NCBI GenBank assembly: GCA_950295325.1
Contig: OX485805.1
Span: forward strand, 27,329,501 to 27,393,500
Origin: Polytrichum commune
Taxonomy: Eukaryota; Streptophyta; Polytrichopsida; Polytrichales; Polytrichaceae
Reading direction: 5' to 3'
Length of the DNA stretch: 64,000 nt
In this document: piece by piece, positions 47,490 through 58,074 of the stretch
Layout of the letters: each line of letters opens with the position of its first letter
How positions within the stretch are numbered: the stretch's first letter is position 1
Made by a program: the position numbers and the translations under genes
The notes under the pieces: model-generated
The model's input: the letters and a program-made list of their open reading frames with translations, nothing else
Database searches by the model: none
Told to the model about the DNA's origin: nothing

Positions 47490-49067
47490 ATGGTGCCTCG
47501 AGCTCAATCCCAAGACTCTACCTCCACTACCACAAGCATCACGGAGAAATTAGACCCAGACAACTCGAGGAAAGAGGTTTTCGAAGCTGCGGCCAACAAC
47601 ATATTAGAAGAGTATGAGTCGAAGCAGTAGGAGGAAGAAATCTCAAGTGATTCAAAGGAGAAAATATCCACCAACGGAAAAAGCTCCACAGATGGGAAAA
47701 GCATGAAATCAAAGGAGCAAGAGATTGATTGGGAGAATGTGCCTACATTGCCTGACGAAACTGAGATTGCTCAAAGACATCCATTGGACCCCCACAAACC
47801 TAATTTCAGTGAGCTTCTGCCTGAGGCTCTTCGGCCATATCCATCCTTTGAGGGTTGGTTTATTAGATTGTGGGATCCCAAAATGGAATTTAGTGCTGCT
47901 GTGATCCTGGCTACGAATTATGCCACTGATGAGAGCCAGGTGACTCTACTCTTTGCTCCTGGAAAGGACTCCGACAGAGGGAAGAACGGTGAGATTAAAC
48001 CCGAAGGTGACAGAGACAGTGTCAGATTTAGGTTTACTTATGCGGTGGCCGTCAAATCCAACGTATTTTAATTCATGAGTCTTTGGGTTGGGTTTTTTCC
48101 TTCCAAATCAGAGTTTAACATAGTTTGATTATCAGAAGAACGTGAAGTAGAATGTGAAAATGAGTTACCTAATGATTTCATCATGAACAGGATCAATTCC
48201 AATCACATCAAACAACATCAACATTGTACAATACCTACCCAACATAGGGTTGCAATTTCATTCTGTTGTTTCTACACTTTGATAGTTGCAAGACCTAAAA
48301 GTTGAGTTGTGAGTTGAATCTTTGCTATAGCATTCCGATACTGCAATGATGTATTTGATAAAGCTTAGTGCTCCTCCAGTTTACACAGTAAATACAGTAC
48401 TCGGGATTTATTTTTCCAAGGATGTGGCACAAAGGATCCAGCAGAGTTCAACAAAATTTGGTAATCATAAGAATGTAGATTAGAATGTGATAATGCCTTT
48501 TCCCCAATTTTATCAGAAATTGTTGTAGCTTTTCTGATACTGCAATTATGTCTTTGATAAACCCTACTCCTCTTCCTCCAGCATTTAATGTTGAGGGTTT
48601 AATTCCTTTTTGGCGGTAATTCAGCATTTGGCTAATGATTCAACCAAGAATGATTCAACTCATAAATCAAGCTTTTAGGTCTTACAAATATCAAAGTATA
48701 GAATTGAAAGATTGAAATTGCAACCCTATGTTTGGTAGGCATCGATTCAATGTTGCTGGTGTTTGATTTGAAATCAGTGTTGACATGTAGAATTAGAGGT
48801 TTGTGAGGAAGCTGAAAACCCGTATCTATCGAATGAGATGGCTTTTCCTAATTTTATGAAATGTGATTCTCACGCTTTGGATCCGCAGGATGCCAAGTTC
48901 AGTGAGAAGGAGAATGATCAAGAGTGGGGAGAGAACCGGGGCGAAGAGCCCGAAGGCTTCGAATGGGAGGCTAATGGCATAGGGAAAAATCATTGTCACA
49001 CCGCACACCACTGATTTGGACTTCACTGTCGAAGGTTACACCTTCAAAGCCCATTTGACCAAAGAGG
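47490..49067 (+). pseudogene. tocopherol-cyclase-like pseudogene
   Basis: Exon 47490-48071 opens after an AG at 47489 with a Ser/Glu-rich leader, then TAG at 47628-47630, and continues in the same frame to LPEALRPYPSFEGWFIRLWD, ATNYATDESQVTLLFAPG and SVRFRFTYAV. The F-EGW-(F/Y) motif followed by a beta-rich domain is characteristic of the tocopherol cyclase family. The second block, 48890-49067, reads PEGFEWEANGIG and, after a one-base shift inside GGGAAAAATC at about 48980, VTPHTTDLDFTVEGYTFKAH. One nonsense and one frameshift mutation indicate a pseudogene, unless they are assembly errors. No plastid transit peptide is visible. It lies at the 3' side of the gene-fragment mosaic. Confidence 0.55.
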
Positions 49068-49245
49068 TCCTAAATTCTAATCTTGACCCTCAATTGGAGT
49101 GCAACTCTATTCACTTAGAATTATTTTTCTAGTCTCGTTGGTCATACATCAATGAGCTTTGGGCGCAACTCATATTGAAAGATTTGATGATTGGTGGAAT
49201 TTGCAAAATTTGATATACGCTGCTTTCTTCAGTGTCGCCATAGCC

Positions 49246-49375
49246 AAGTTTGCAAGTTTGGTGAGCCAAGGTAAAAGTTTATTGAGCCCTTACCTGTGCC
49301 TAAGATGGTGGAGCTTTGTCTTAAGGTCACCTTTGCCCACCAAACTTGCAAACTTAAGCTTAATTTTGAGAGTAG
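49246..49375. repeat. inverted repeat, about 29-bp imperfect arms
   Basis: AAGTTTGCAAGTTTGGTGAG near 49246 faces CACCAAACTTGCAAACTT near 49357. The arms extend imperfectly into the flanking GGTAA/ACC bases. The spacer of about 75 bases is not coding. Fold-back element or hairpin. Confidence 0.6.
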
Positions 49376-49379
49376 TCAT

Positions 49380-50390
49380 TGATTTCAAGAGTTGTCCCTT
49401 CTGAAAGTTGTTCTGGTTTAATTTTCTAATGCTAGTGATAAGAAGAATATGTTGTAAGTAGTTATTGGATACCTTAAATCTCGCACATCAAGTGATTTGC
49501 CTTCCAGTGTTGTAAGCTTTTTGGATGTGATTTTCTTGTCTGTTGATCGTTGCAGTTGTTATGGGATGCTCACAAATCTGAAAAGGGACCTGAAGCCAAA
49601 GGAGCAATCATTGAGCCCTTTTTTTGAAAGTGCTGCTCGTTGTAAATGACCAGAGTGAGCAACTTAATCAAGCAAAGACACTTATACTATATCTTAGTCC
49701 TTAGTCAATTATTTCTCTATGGTCTTGAGTGGGCCGGACTGTGCTATTACCTCTGATAACCTCTGTCATATGTGCAGCTTCTTTTAGAGCAAGCTGCATT
49801 GCGCTTAAACCAATTATCAAGAATTGGCATGACTGGTGTCAAGAACACGATATTAAACATTATGGGACTTTAGGGTAATTTTGGGACTTTTGTGATGTAA
49901 GTCGGGAACTCATTGAGAACCCATTGGGAGCTTATTGGGAACTCATAGGGAACATGTTGGGCAGAACACATGCGACACAAATACTGTTTGATTCCAATGG
50001 TTGTTTGCATTAGCCATTTGGGTATCCAATGACATGCAGCCACTGGGGACCTTAGTGATGGGTCCCCACTAAGTGCCATAATGGTGAGACTCATAATCAT
50101 AAATAAATTGTCATACAATATGGGAATTGCACCCACAAATGTCCTTCAATGAAACACTGGATCTATGCTGGGAGATATGTAAATTTTTCATGTTGTGCTA
50201 AGTATAAAATCTTGCAAATTGGCTGATCTGGAAATACTCTACATTTGTACATTGGCATTCGTAAAGTATGAATTACTGATTGGCCAAGGACTCAAAGATG
50301 TTCTCCAAATGAGGCTTGATTTCTAAAGATTGTTCCCACGTAACTTTCTCCATGAACACCAAGTCTGGGATCCTGCTCTCGATATATGCC
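49380..50390. other. intergenic gap between oppositely oriented gene remnants
   Basis: No coding frame or RNA recognised. GGGAACTCAT-type short repeats at 49905-49950 (CATTGAGAACCCATTGGGAG and variants) are the only local structure. Confidence 0.4.
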
Positions 50391-50392
50391 AA

Positions 50393-51138
50393 TTATTGAG
50401 AGTCAAACCCAATATTTTGTGCCGCAAGCACCACCATCTCAAGGTTGTATATGCGATCGCTGAGCAACAGACATTCCGTATATCTCTCTAGAGCAGTGGT
50501 CATGGTCGTTTGTAGTCTCATAAACTTACCCGTAACTTCATCAATCTCCGCAGCTAAGTAGTTAAACTCCTCATGAATTGTACGCTCTCCCATTGGGGGC
50601 TCCATCAGGCCTCTTTCCTCATCATGACGTTGTGCCAAATGACATGATTCCAACATCGCTGTGATTGGGAGGTTCTCCTCCCTATTGTCATAGACATGGT
50701 TCACCATTGCTTCTGAATGAGGATGGAGTAGGTCATCTAAATGAGGTAGGATTTCTTGAGTGGCTTCCCACATAGTGTTCTCTATCAAGTACAAATCTGG
50801 TACACGTTGTTGGAGGAACTCCACTTGTGGGATGGTGAGCCCTATATCAATAGTTGCATGCACCAATCTCCCAAGCATGTGTGCATCCATTCCAACCAAG
50901 CGGCATCCTTGATATCTATCTAGCGCAGTGGTCATATTCGTTTGTAGTTGCATGAACCGTTCCGTGCAGACATCAATTTCATTGGCTAAGTTGATAAACT
51001 CGTCGTCCATACTTCTCATTTCCATTGTAGGGTCTAACGGGCGATCCGGATCAACTGTTTGCAATCTCCGGATCCACTCCCCAAATCCAGTTGGCCGGGG
51101 AGCTGGGGAGGGGGCGGGACGCCCATCCACGACTTCCT
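50393..51138 (-). CDS. helical protein with two-fold internal duplication, unknown family
   Basis: The exon begins after a good acceptor (AAATCAG|GAAGTCGTGG) and ends at a stop near 50393. It contains two related modules. Module 1 reads MRSMDDEFINLANEIDVCTE then RFMQLQTNMTTALDRYQGC. Module 2 reads IHEEFNYLAAEIDEVTGKFM then RLQTTMTTALERYTEC. Both are predicted helices with regular hydrophobic spacing. A Pro-rich segment precedes module 1. Both modules retain pattern, so selection acted at least after duplication. No known domain is recognised. It may be the 3' exon of the same transcription unit as the ParB/FCP1-like exons, or a separate gene. Confidence 0.5.
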
Positions 51139-51239
51139 GATTTGTACGAACACATGTGATTAATGCAGCAACATATAAGGGCAGATTAACAGGGTCCACA
51201 CATCTGTAGCTACCGTGGACGTGTTTAGGCAAGACATAC

Positions 51240-51470
51240 ATGCTTTATACATTGCGACCAGTCATGCCAGTGTTTGGGCAAGACACGTAGGTTCCATACA
51301 TTGGGAGCTTCCGTGTGAAGTATTGTTGCAAGACAAACAGGAACCATACATTGCGACCAGTCATCGAAGTGGTTGGGCAAGACAAATAGGTTCCATACAT
51401 TGGGAGCTTCCGTGTGAAGTATTGTTGCAAGACAAACAGGAACCATACATTGGGAGCAATCATGCACTTG
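51240..51470. repeat. tandem repeat, 99-bp period
   Basis: TTCCATACATTGGGAGCTTC starts at 51292 and again at 51391. The surrounding CGTGTGAAGTATTGTTGCAA and GACAAACAGGAACCATACAT blocks recur. Further partial copies reach about 51510. It sits in the apparent intron between the exons 51735-52133 and 50393-51138. Confidence 0.85.
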
Positions 51471-51734
51471 CGATTGAAGGACAAATAAGTTCCATACATT
51501 GGGAGCATGGTTGACATCTGTACCGACTTGGCGGAAAACAATGCATTGGGTAGTGGAAGTGTTTGGCCACCTTGTATATATCAAGTATTCCATTAACAAC
51601 TGGGTACAATATGTATTCCCGCACACATTTGACACATGATGGTTCAACTTCTAGCATATTTAGGGTACAAACGGAAGATTTGTCCATCACAGGGAAGGCT
51701 CCCCTTTAGGGCATATAAGGTGAGGCTAACCATT

Positions 51735-52133
51735 GGCGGACCGGGTTGAGGGGGTGTGATGTTGGCAAGGTCAGCCAATCCAGCCTGCAATAGATGGACA
51801 CCTCTTGAATTAGGGCCTCGTGACTCGATAAGAGCAATTTGATGCTCGCGGGTAGCAAGGGGTCGCGGGGGGGGGGGGGTCATATTGACGTCAGCAACCT
51901 GCGCGTTCAAAACAATCGTTGGTACTGTGGTAGTGACGGGTTGTGGGTCATATGTTTTGCCAATGCTCGCCAATCCAGCACGCAACATTTGAACACCCCT
52001 TGAATTAGGGCCCCTTGATTCAATAAGAGAAATTTGGTACTCGCGTGTAGAGGTGGAGCGTACGATGGGCAACGTATCAGAAGGGGGTGCAGACTCTTCC
52101 ACTGCGGGTTCCATGTTGAGATCAACACCCTGC
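51735..52133 (-). CDS. exon with duplicated 'IESRGPNSRGV' module, unknown function
   Basis: The exon starts after GTGCAG and ends before GTTAGCC. It encodes two copies of one module: TREYQISLIESRGPNSRGVQ with MLRAGLASI, and TREHQIALIESRGPNSRGVH with LLQAGLADL, each followed by a Pro-rich spacer. At DNA level the modules are also similar, so the duplication is fairly recent. No known domain is recognised. Orientation and spacing suggest it belongs to the - strand unit extending from 61.3 kb. Confidence 0.45.
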
Positions 52134-53231
52134 ACGGTGACAAAGGGACAAGCAGGCTCTGATTTACTAATTTACATTTTTGTCGCCATACATACATATG
52201 ATTTGCAACTGAGCCTGATTTTATGCCCCACACACACTGGTGCAGCTGAAGCACAATTCCATACACATTCACGAAAATTTATACAAATGAGCCTCAATTG
52301 GAAATGAAATGTGTGTTTGATATTACAATAACATGTACACAATAACATTGTCAAAGTGTGAAATAACTTAAAATTACCATAGGGGATCCATGAGTCCATT
52401 GCGAGTGGTGCAAGTGGTCTTCAGAGTGACAGGTCTTCACTGGTGGCATCTCCAATGTCTTGCTCGATTGTGAAATGTGTTTCGCCGCGATTAGACTGCG
52501 TGAATGCCCCGATGTCGGGCAGACAAAAGCAGAGGGCGTGGAACTGGAAGGTGTGTACCCAACAGGAGGAAACTGGAGATACCATAAAATACAATGTTAC
52601 ATGCCACACAATACTACTTATTTATTTCCTACTTCTAGTGGAGCGAGTTCTAGAGGTTGCAACTCAAGGTCCATTGAACCTACTTATTTAGGTACTATTT
52701 CCATTGGCTTGAGTTCTACGGGTTGCAACTCGGGTCCATTGAACTTGTTGGATTGCATAACTGCCATCTTGACTGCATCGTTATGCGGTATAGGTTGTTG
52801 CCCAAATCTATGTCTGACCACAAAATCGCGTGTGTCAGACATTGGTGAGTAGTACAATGATTCAAAGAAAGGGAGGAGAACCTTCATCATGTCTGCGTCA
52901 TGGACCCGATTATTTGTGAACGAATTCGGAAATATACCACACTCGTCCGGATTGCAAACAGATTTGTAAGGGCAATCATCTACTAGAATGGTGTTTGACT
53001 CTGTAGCTGTAATCCTCCCAGAATCGAAAGATATAGGTGGCCACCAAAACTTCCTGACCAAACTCTTCAAAAACAATGGAGCTGTTGGCTTCAAAGGGTT
53101 CGTCACGACATTGCCCCACATGTCCTTGAATGTGGTGCAATCCTCTTGGCCAAGTACTAAAGCTGGTTTTGGCAGCCCAGCAAATAGATACTCCACCACA
53201 AGGTCGACAGTTGATTTTTTCATGGATGACC

Positions 53232-54969
53232 TGTGAGGCCAAACCCCCCACCCTTAAGCGTCCGTAGTCCGAGTAGTGGGTTTGGGCTCACATTCCTCCG
53301 CGGTATTGGATTTGGACTTGGATGAGTCCATAGTGCAAGGTTCACCCTTCAAGTGGTCTTGGATTTAACTTTGGTCTTTGCTTCCTTTGTCTTGCCATCG
53401 CGAGAGTGCTCCACATTCTCCATTAAGTTGTGCACGTGGTTTATTTTTAAAGAGAGGATGCAAGTGTTAAAAAAAACACTATTCTCTATAGTCAATCTCA
53501 AATACATTTACTTGTGAAAGCCACACATAACACTAACTAGCATAATGTAACTAACTACTTGTCTATGAGCTAATTAGGTAGGCTATCTACTAAGCTCCTT
53601 CATGAACCCATCTCTTTACTTTCTAATTACATAAACCTAGCTCCTTCATAAACCCAGCTCCTTCATAAACCCAGCTCCTTAGCTTCTAACTAAACAAACC
53701 CAGCTCCTTCATAAACCCAGCTCCTTCATAAACCCAGCTCCTTCATAAACCCACAACTTTGTAGTTGTAATCCCCAACTACCTCACTAATTATTCAAGCC
53801 CTTAACTAATCTTCCTACCTAATTTCCCTAATTCTACTAACAACCCCTTTCTAATCACACAATTCTTCTCTAATCCTAAAATCCTAAAATCCTAGAGAGG
53901 AGAGGGGGAGAGAGAATTTCCTAACTTCACTAAGACTAACTAATCCACACAAGTATATTTTTGCACTCATCACAACATCAAGTGCTCAACTCTTAAACAT
54001 GGAACTTGCAACCACGTGTATTCAAAACATGAACTTAAAGTACCACAAATTGGAATCATGAATTAACTTTAAAATCCTTCACGTCAACACTAATTCTACC
54101 AAGAGGTCAAGCCCTCTTCAAGGCTAACAAGCCTTGGCTCTCAAACTAAAAACTAAGCACACACATGTGCTCCAATATGGCTTCCCACACCCACACTTAT
54201 AACTCGTGGGGTGCCTTGGAGCACAAAGGAAAGAGAGGATGAGTGAGGGAAGAATGAGGGATTATATAGTAAGCTTGAGGGGGTGAGCACCCTCAAGGCT
54301 CACGATAAGCCCTTGAGATTTCCTCCTACTTAGTAGGCGCCAATCCTATCTTCTAAGCCTTCCTCCCTCAAATGATCAACAAGGATCCTAATTCGAACAT
54401 TTAACTAGCCTTGGCTTTCTACCTACCACACTTTACCAAACTTGGGATGCTTCAACCCAAACTTAGCCTCCTTCGCTTTCCGCCGCCATAACTTTCTCCC
54501 CTTACTTTCCCAAATCGTCGCTCACCACTTAATTCAAACCACGATGCTTAACTCGTGATTTGATTGGTGCTTTGAGAATTTGCTTATCCTCCACCTTGCA
54601 TTCTTCCTTGGGCCTTCCCCATTAAGTGGCCATGATGAGGTGGTCCACTTGTGCGCTCCATGTGATCCTCCATTCATCCCAATTCGAATGCACTTGCCTC
54701 TTGAGTCACTTTGGTTGTCTCCATCCATTTGTACTAGCCTACTCACTAACTACTCAATCCAAGTTCTCCTTACCTATCCTCATTCACTCAAATCCTTCCG
54801 AAGGTAAAAACACAATAACAACTCACATCCTAGCCTCTTACAACATGGTACTTCTAAGACTAACATTTCACTCTTTTTATATTTTTGTGAAGTAACATGC
54901 TACTTCAAAGTGCATCAACTAACGTTTCAAGGGTCTAAGACTAAATGTGGGCACCCTTTTGGGCTCACA
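53232..54969. mobile_element. 1,738-bp TG...CA insertion (solo-LTR-like) with 5-bp target duplication
   Basis: TGACC lies at 53227-53231 and 54970-54974, directly bordering an element that begins TGTGAGGCCAAAC and ends GTTTTGGGCTCACA-like, with inverted ends TGTGAG(G/C)CCAAA. TG...CA ends with a 5-bp duplication are the hallmark of LTR retrotransposons. No gag/pol is present, so it is a solo LTR or a small non-autonomous element. It interrupts the FCP1-like coding exon exactly, and on the - strand its ends supply GT...AG sites, so it might be spliced out. Confidence 0.8.
53640..53755. repeat. short tandem repeat, CCCAGCTCCTTCATAAA unit
   Basis: A unit of about 18 bp, CCCAGCTCCTTCATAAA, occurs some five times, with one interruption by AGCTTCTAACTAAACAAA. 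It lies inside the 1,738-bp inserted element. Confidence 0.85.
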
Positions 54970-55266
54970 TGACCATATGCAAAGATGAAACATTGTGGAC
55001 ATCCGGTACCAAAACACCTTGTATCCCAGTCTAGGGAGGACAACCTTGGGCCCTACCAAGGCAGGAAGTTTGTCCGCCGCACGATCGTGCATTACCCAAG
55101 TGGGGACAGTCCCCATATTGCTGTGACGGGGGGTACAGTGGCAAAATATGCCGTTTAAATCGAACACCACAATGAACCTCTTGGCGGGCAATGCAGCAGG
55201 CGCCTACCGACAAGAATCCAATGTGAGCTTCTGAAATTTGCTAAAATGAACTAAACAAAGAATGAC

Positions 55267-57839
55267 CTTGCAAATCTACGCATGATAGAACAGACCATTA
55301 ATGACTTGATTGTGCTGATTTGTAATCCACGTGTGGTATGCGAGACGTATGGGCGAACTCGAACGTGCATGGATTTATGGGCCCAGACCAATACCTCGTA
55401 GTGTATCGGATTGAATTCCCATCGAGCAGAGTACCCTAAGGAAGGATCTTCAGGATACTTAGACATTAGTCTTTTAGCACACGCAATTCCCATCTCGCTT
55501 GTGAATACGCAGATAGGCCTATTGACCTTTGGGTAGGTGTCATCGTAAACAAAGAGCTTATCATAGACAATGTGTTTTGGTATAGGCGCATCCACAGGCG
55601 TTATCGAGTGTTGTGGACCCTGAACCCAAAACTACGCGACGATAAATTAAAGAGAAGTGAAAACGTTGAAATAGGAATATGTAAATCAAAACTAATAACC
55701 TTGAGTCCGGGATGGAGGAAACTTACATTAACATGACTAGGCACCACTTTGGCAAGAGCGGCACGCCGTTTGTCTTCATCTTGATTGTTGTGCATCGTCC
55801 GGAAATCGTGGACATCGGTGTTGTCAAATACGGGGTGGGGAGCCTTGTCACCGCGTGGCCAACGTGTCAAATACCTCTTCACTGCTTGTGGGGCATTTTT
55901 AGTGGCTTCTGGACTGTGGCAGTCCAACGGGATGATATTGACGGCACTCGACGATGCCTGCACCTTCGGAGGAATCTCTGTATTACCAACCACTACGGCG
56001 AGATTTGATACGTTGTCGACGACAGCTAGTGTTGGCTGGACAGACTCCAGCTCGGAGGGCCTAAGTGGAGGCTCAGTACAATGTGCCACTGGGAGGACAC
56101 AGTCCGTCCCACCAGTTGGTAAGATTTTCCTCCGCGGTGATCGTATTGGCGATAATGGACTATCACTCATAGTGATGATTGATGGCACATCTTGACTGGG
56201 AGAGGGGTCTAAGTCTGTAGGTGGAGCACGCTTCTGCACCGTTGCTGTCGTTGCGTTTAGGGGACCCATAACGGGCGAGAGTGGCATGGGATCGTCGTTG
56301 ATAGTAGGTGACGTTCGAGGAGACAATGTTGCAGAGTGTGGTGGATCCACTTGTTCTGGGTTCTGCAAGGAAGCCTGTGAATTGCAAGACATCATTAAAG
56401 ACACCTGAATGCAAAATAGATACTACATGTCCAAGCCAAAAGATTATACTTTATTTATAATAAATTGTGGCACATATGGCCTCATCTTCCCACAAGGGAT
56501 GAATTCTACACTATCCTATCTAAATGTATTGAAGAAATAGGCGTCCTAGTCGACAAGAGGCTTCAAGATGCCGCGCCGTCTCCGACATGGATCAAACATC
56601 CAGGTGGAGATTCAGTCACTTGAACAGGGTCAAAAGAAAGTAATTAAAATGAGACGGGGTTTGAATACTTACATTGGCCTCTTCGTCGTCGGGGGTGTCC
56701 TTGGTTGCAGGTTCAGCTTCCATATGCATGGCTCCATCCACGCGATCCACCTCCATTCCTTGGACGCCAACCTCCACTTGTGTGATATCCCTCTCGATCT
56801 CGGCAGCTCCGACGGCGACTTCCACTGTAGGGGCTGGTTGCGGCACCGGCTAAGGGGTCTGTTGCCGAGCAAAGCTCATTGCTTCTTGGAGCAAGCCCGA
56901 TAGCATGGTGGGCAGTGTTCTGTTCATGATGCCCACGATTTTCTCCTCCACCCACGTTTCTGTAATCGCAGGCTCTTGAGACTGTGTACTATGTCTCTTC
57001 GACTGCCGGTCTTTGTGCTTCCCTCGCTTGGAAGCCTTGGGTTTCCGTGGACTAGGGGGTGGGATCTCTTCGCCACTCTCATGGCGATGTGGTGGCGACG
57101 GTGGTCCTGAGGTGGTTGGAAGATCGGGTGCGGGTGTGCCCACAACGTATTCGGTTGTGTTTTCTTCGACAGGGGCCTCGCGGTCGGCCTCTTCCCCTTC
57201 AGTAGGGTCTTCCGCTATGGCCTCATTAGGGTCCTCCTCGTGGACCTCCTCAATTTCCTCCTCCACGCCCTCGTGTTCGTCCCCGCCATCATCATCGTCA
57301 TCGTGGGTGTCCGCCTGTTCAACCTCCTGATGTGGTTCCTCTAGCGGGTCATCCGCCAGCGAGGTGACATGATCAGGATCCTCAGCAAAGTCGAGCACCC
57401 TGGCCTGCAAAGGGGAAGGTGAATGACGAAAATCGTGCGGTCGCCTTTGTGAGTGAATGGAATCGCTATCCGATTGCGATTCCAACTGCTGCTCCTCCCC
57501 TCTGCTAGCAGCCTCGTCTGTATCCTGCTCGCTAGGCGCCTCTTTGTCGTCGTCGTCATGTTCAGGCTCTTCGTAGTCGTCGCCCTCTGAGTCGTGTCTA
57601 TCAATGTCCATGGCATCGATATCCACACCGGGTGAAGGATCTCGGGGGGCATCCTCCAACAACAGTGTTGGGGTTGCATGTTGTTGACGATGAGGTTGCG
57701 AAGCTTTGCCGTGCGCAGCGTCATCCTCCTCTTCATCTTGGAAGTCTACTGCCCGAAGGGGTCAAATGTGTTCAATCTTATCGGGCAGCGTGTGCACAAA
57801 GCAAGAGTCCATATACGAAAACACATGTTGGTCGTTCAT
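55267..57839 (-). pseudogene. acidic, Ser/Pro-rich linker exons preceding the FCP1-like domain
   Basis: Three exons: 57839-56673, 56404-55727 and 55619-55267. Junctions are phase 0 with good GTAAGT donors. The first starts ATGAACGACC directly after an acceptor-like GGGCAG and is very rich in Asp/Glu, then has a basic SKRGKHKDRQSKRH stretch. It carries TGA at 57764-57762 and TAG at 56852-56850, with coding character continuing past both. The second is Ser/Pro-rich and ends RRAALAKVVPSHVN. The third has ICVFTSEMGIACAKRLMSKY and WEFNPIHYEVLVWAHKSMHV and leads into the FCP1-like part. It may begin its own gene at 57839 or continue the ParB-like unit, since that exon also ends in phase 0. Acidic and basic blocks suggest a nuclear protein. 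Confidence 0.55.
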
Positions 57840-57931
57840 CTGCCCACATGAACAATATAAATGTTATGTAACTTGACCCATTTAAAACAAGAACTTGAAC
57901 CCTTAAACTTGAACCCTCTAAAACTTAAAGT

Positions 57932-58031
57932 CCTCCCCACTTAAAATCCTCCCTGCAGTGTACAAGGGAGGTTCCTCTCGGCCGAGAGGAACCTCCCTTG
58001 TATACTGCAGGGAAGATTTTAAGTGGGGAGG
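57932..58031. repeat. near-perfect palindrome, about 50-bp arms, CGGCCG centre
   Basis: The arms, beginning CCTCCCCACTTAAAATC and meeting at CTCTCGGCCGAGAG, are complementary with two or three mismatches. It lies in the apparent intron 58074-57840 between the ParB-like exon B and the acidic exon. The core GGAGGTTCCTCTCGG is shared with the palindromes at 59.6-59.8 kb and 61.4-62.8 kb. Confidence 0.9.
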
Positions 58032-58074
58032 GAGGCAGTGAGGGACTAGGTGTAGGGTGTTGCAGAGAACATAC

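Larger units (their letters stand above)
52684..55203 (-). pseudogene. FCP1-type HAD phosphatase-like domain, split by an inserted element
   Basis: FCP1-homology phosphatases act on Ser-phosphate, classically in the RNA polymerase II tail. The N-terminal part (55203-54970) reads AKRFIVVFDLNGIFCHC, then GYKVFWYRMSTMFHLCIW. The remainder (53231-52684) reads SSMKKSTVDLVVEYLFAGLP, KPALVLGQEDC and NTILVDDCPYKSVCNP, then GIFPNSFTNN. Removing the insert and one copy of the 5-bp repeat joins the two as I-W-S-S-M-K-K, in frame. The catalytic loop is DLN rather than DxD, so the second Asp is replaced by Asn and the usual Thr position by Ile; catalysis is doubtful. The distal DD pair is kept. A C-terminal phrase, NGPELQPVELKPMEI, is repeated just after the stop. 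The phase into the upstream exon (55619-55267) is unresolved. Confidence 0.75.

Noticed and set aside
51215..51647. ORFs on both strands across the 99-bp repeat (repeated VWNLFVLP or EPYIATSH phrases)
   Set aside because: A 99-bp period keeps any frame open, so the repeated peptides follow from the repeat and not from coding selection.
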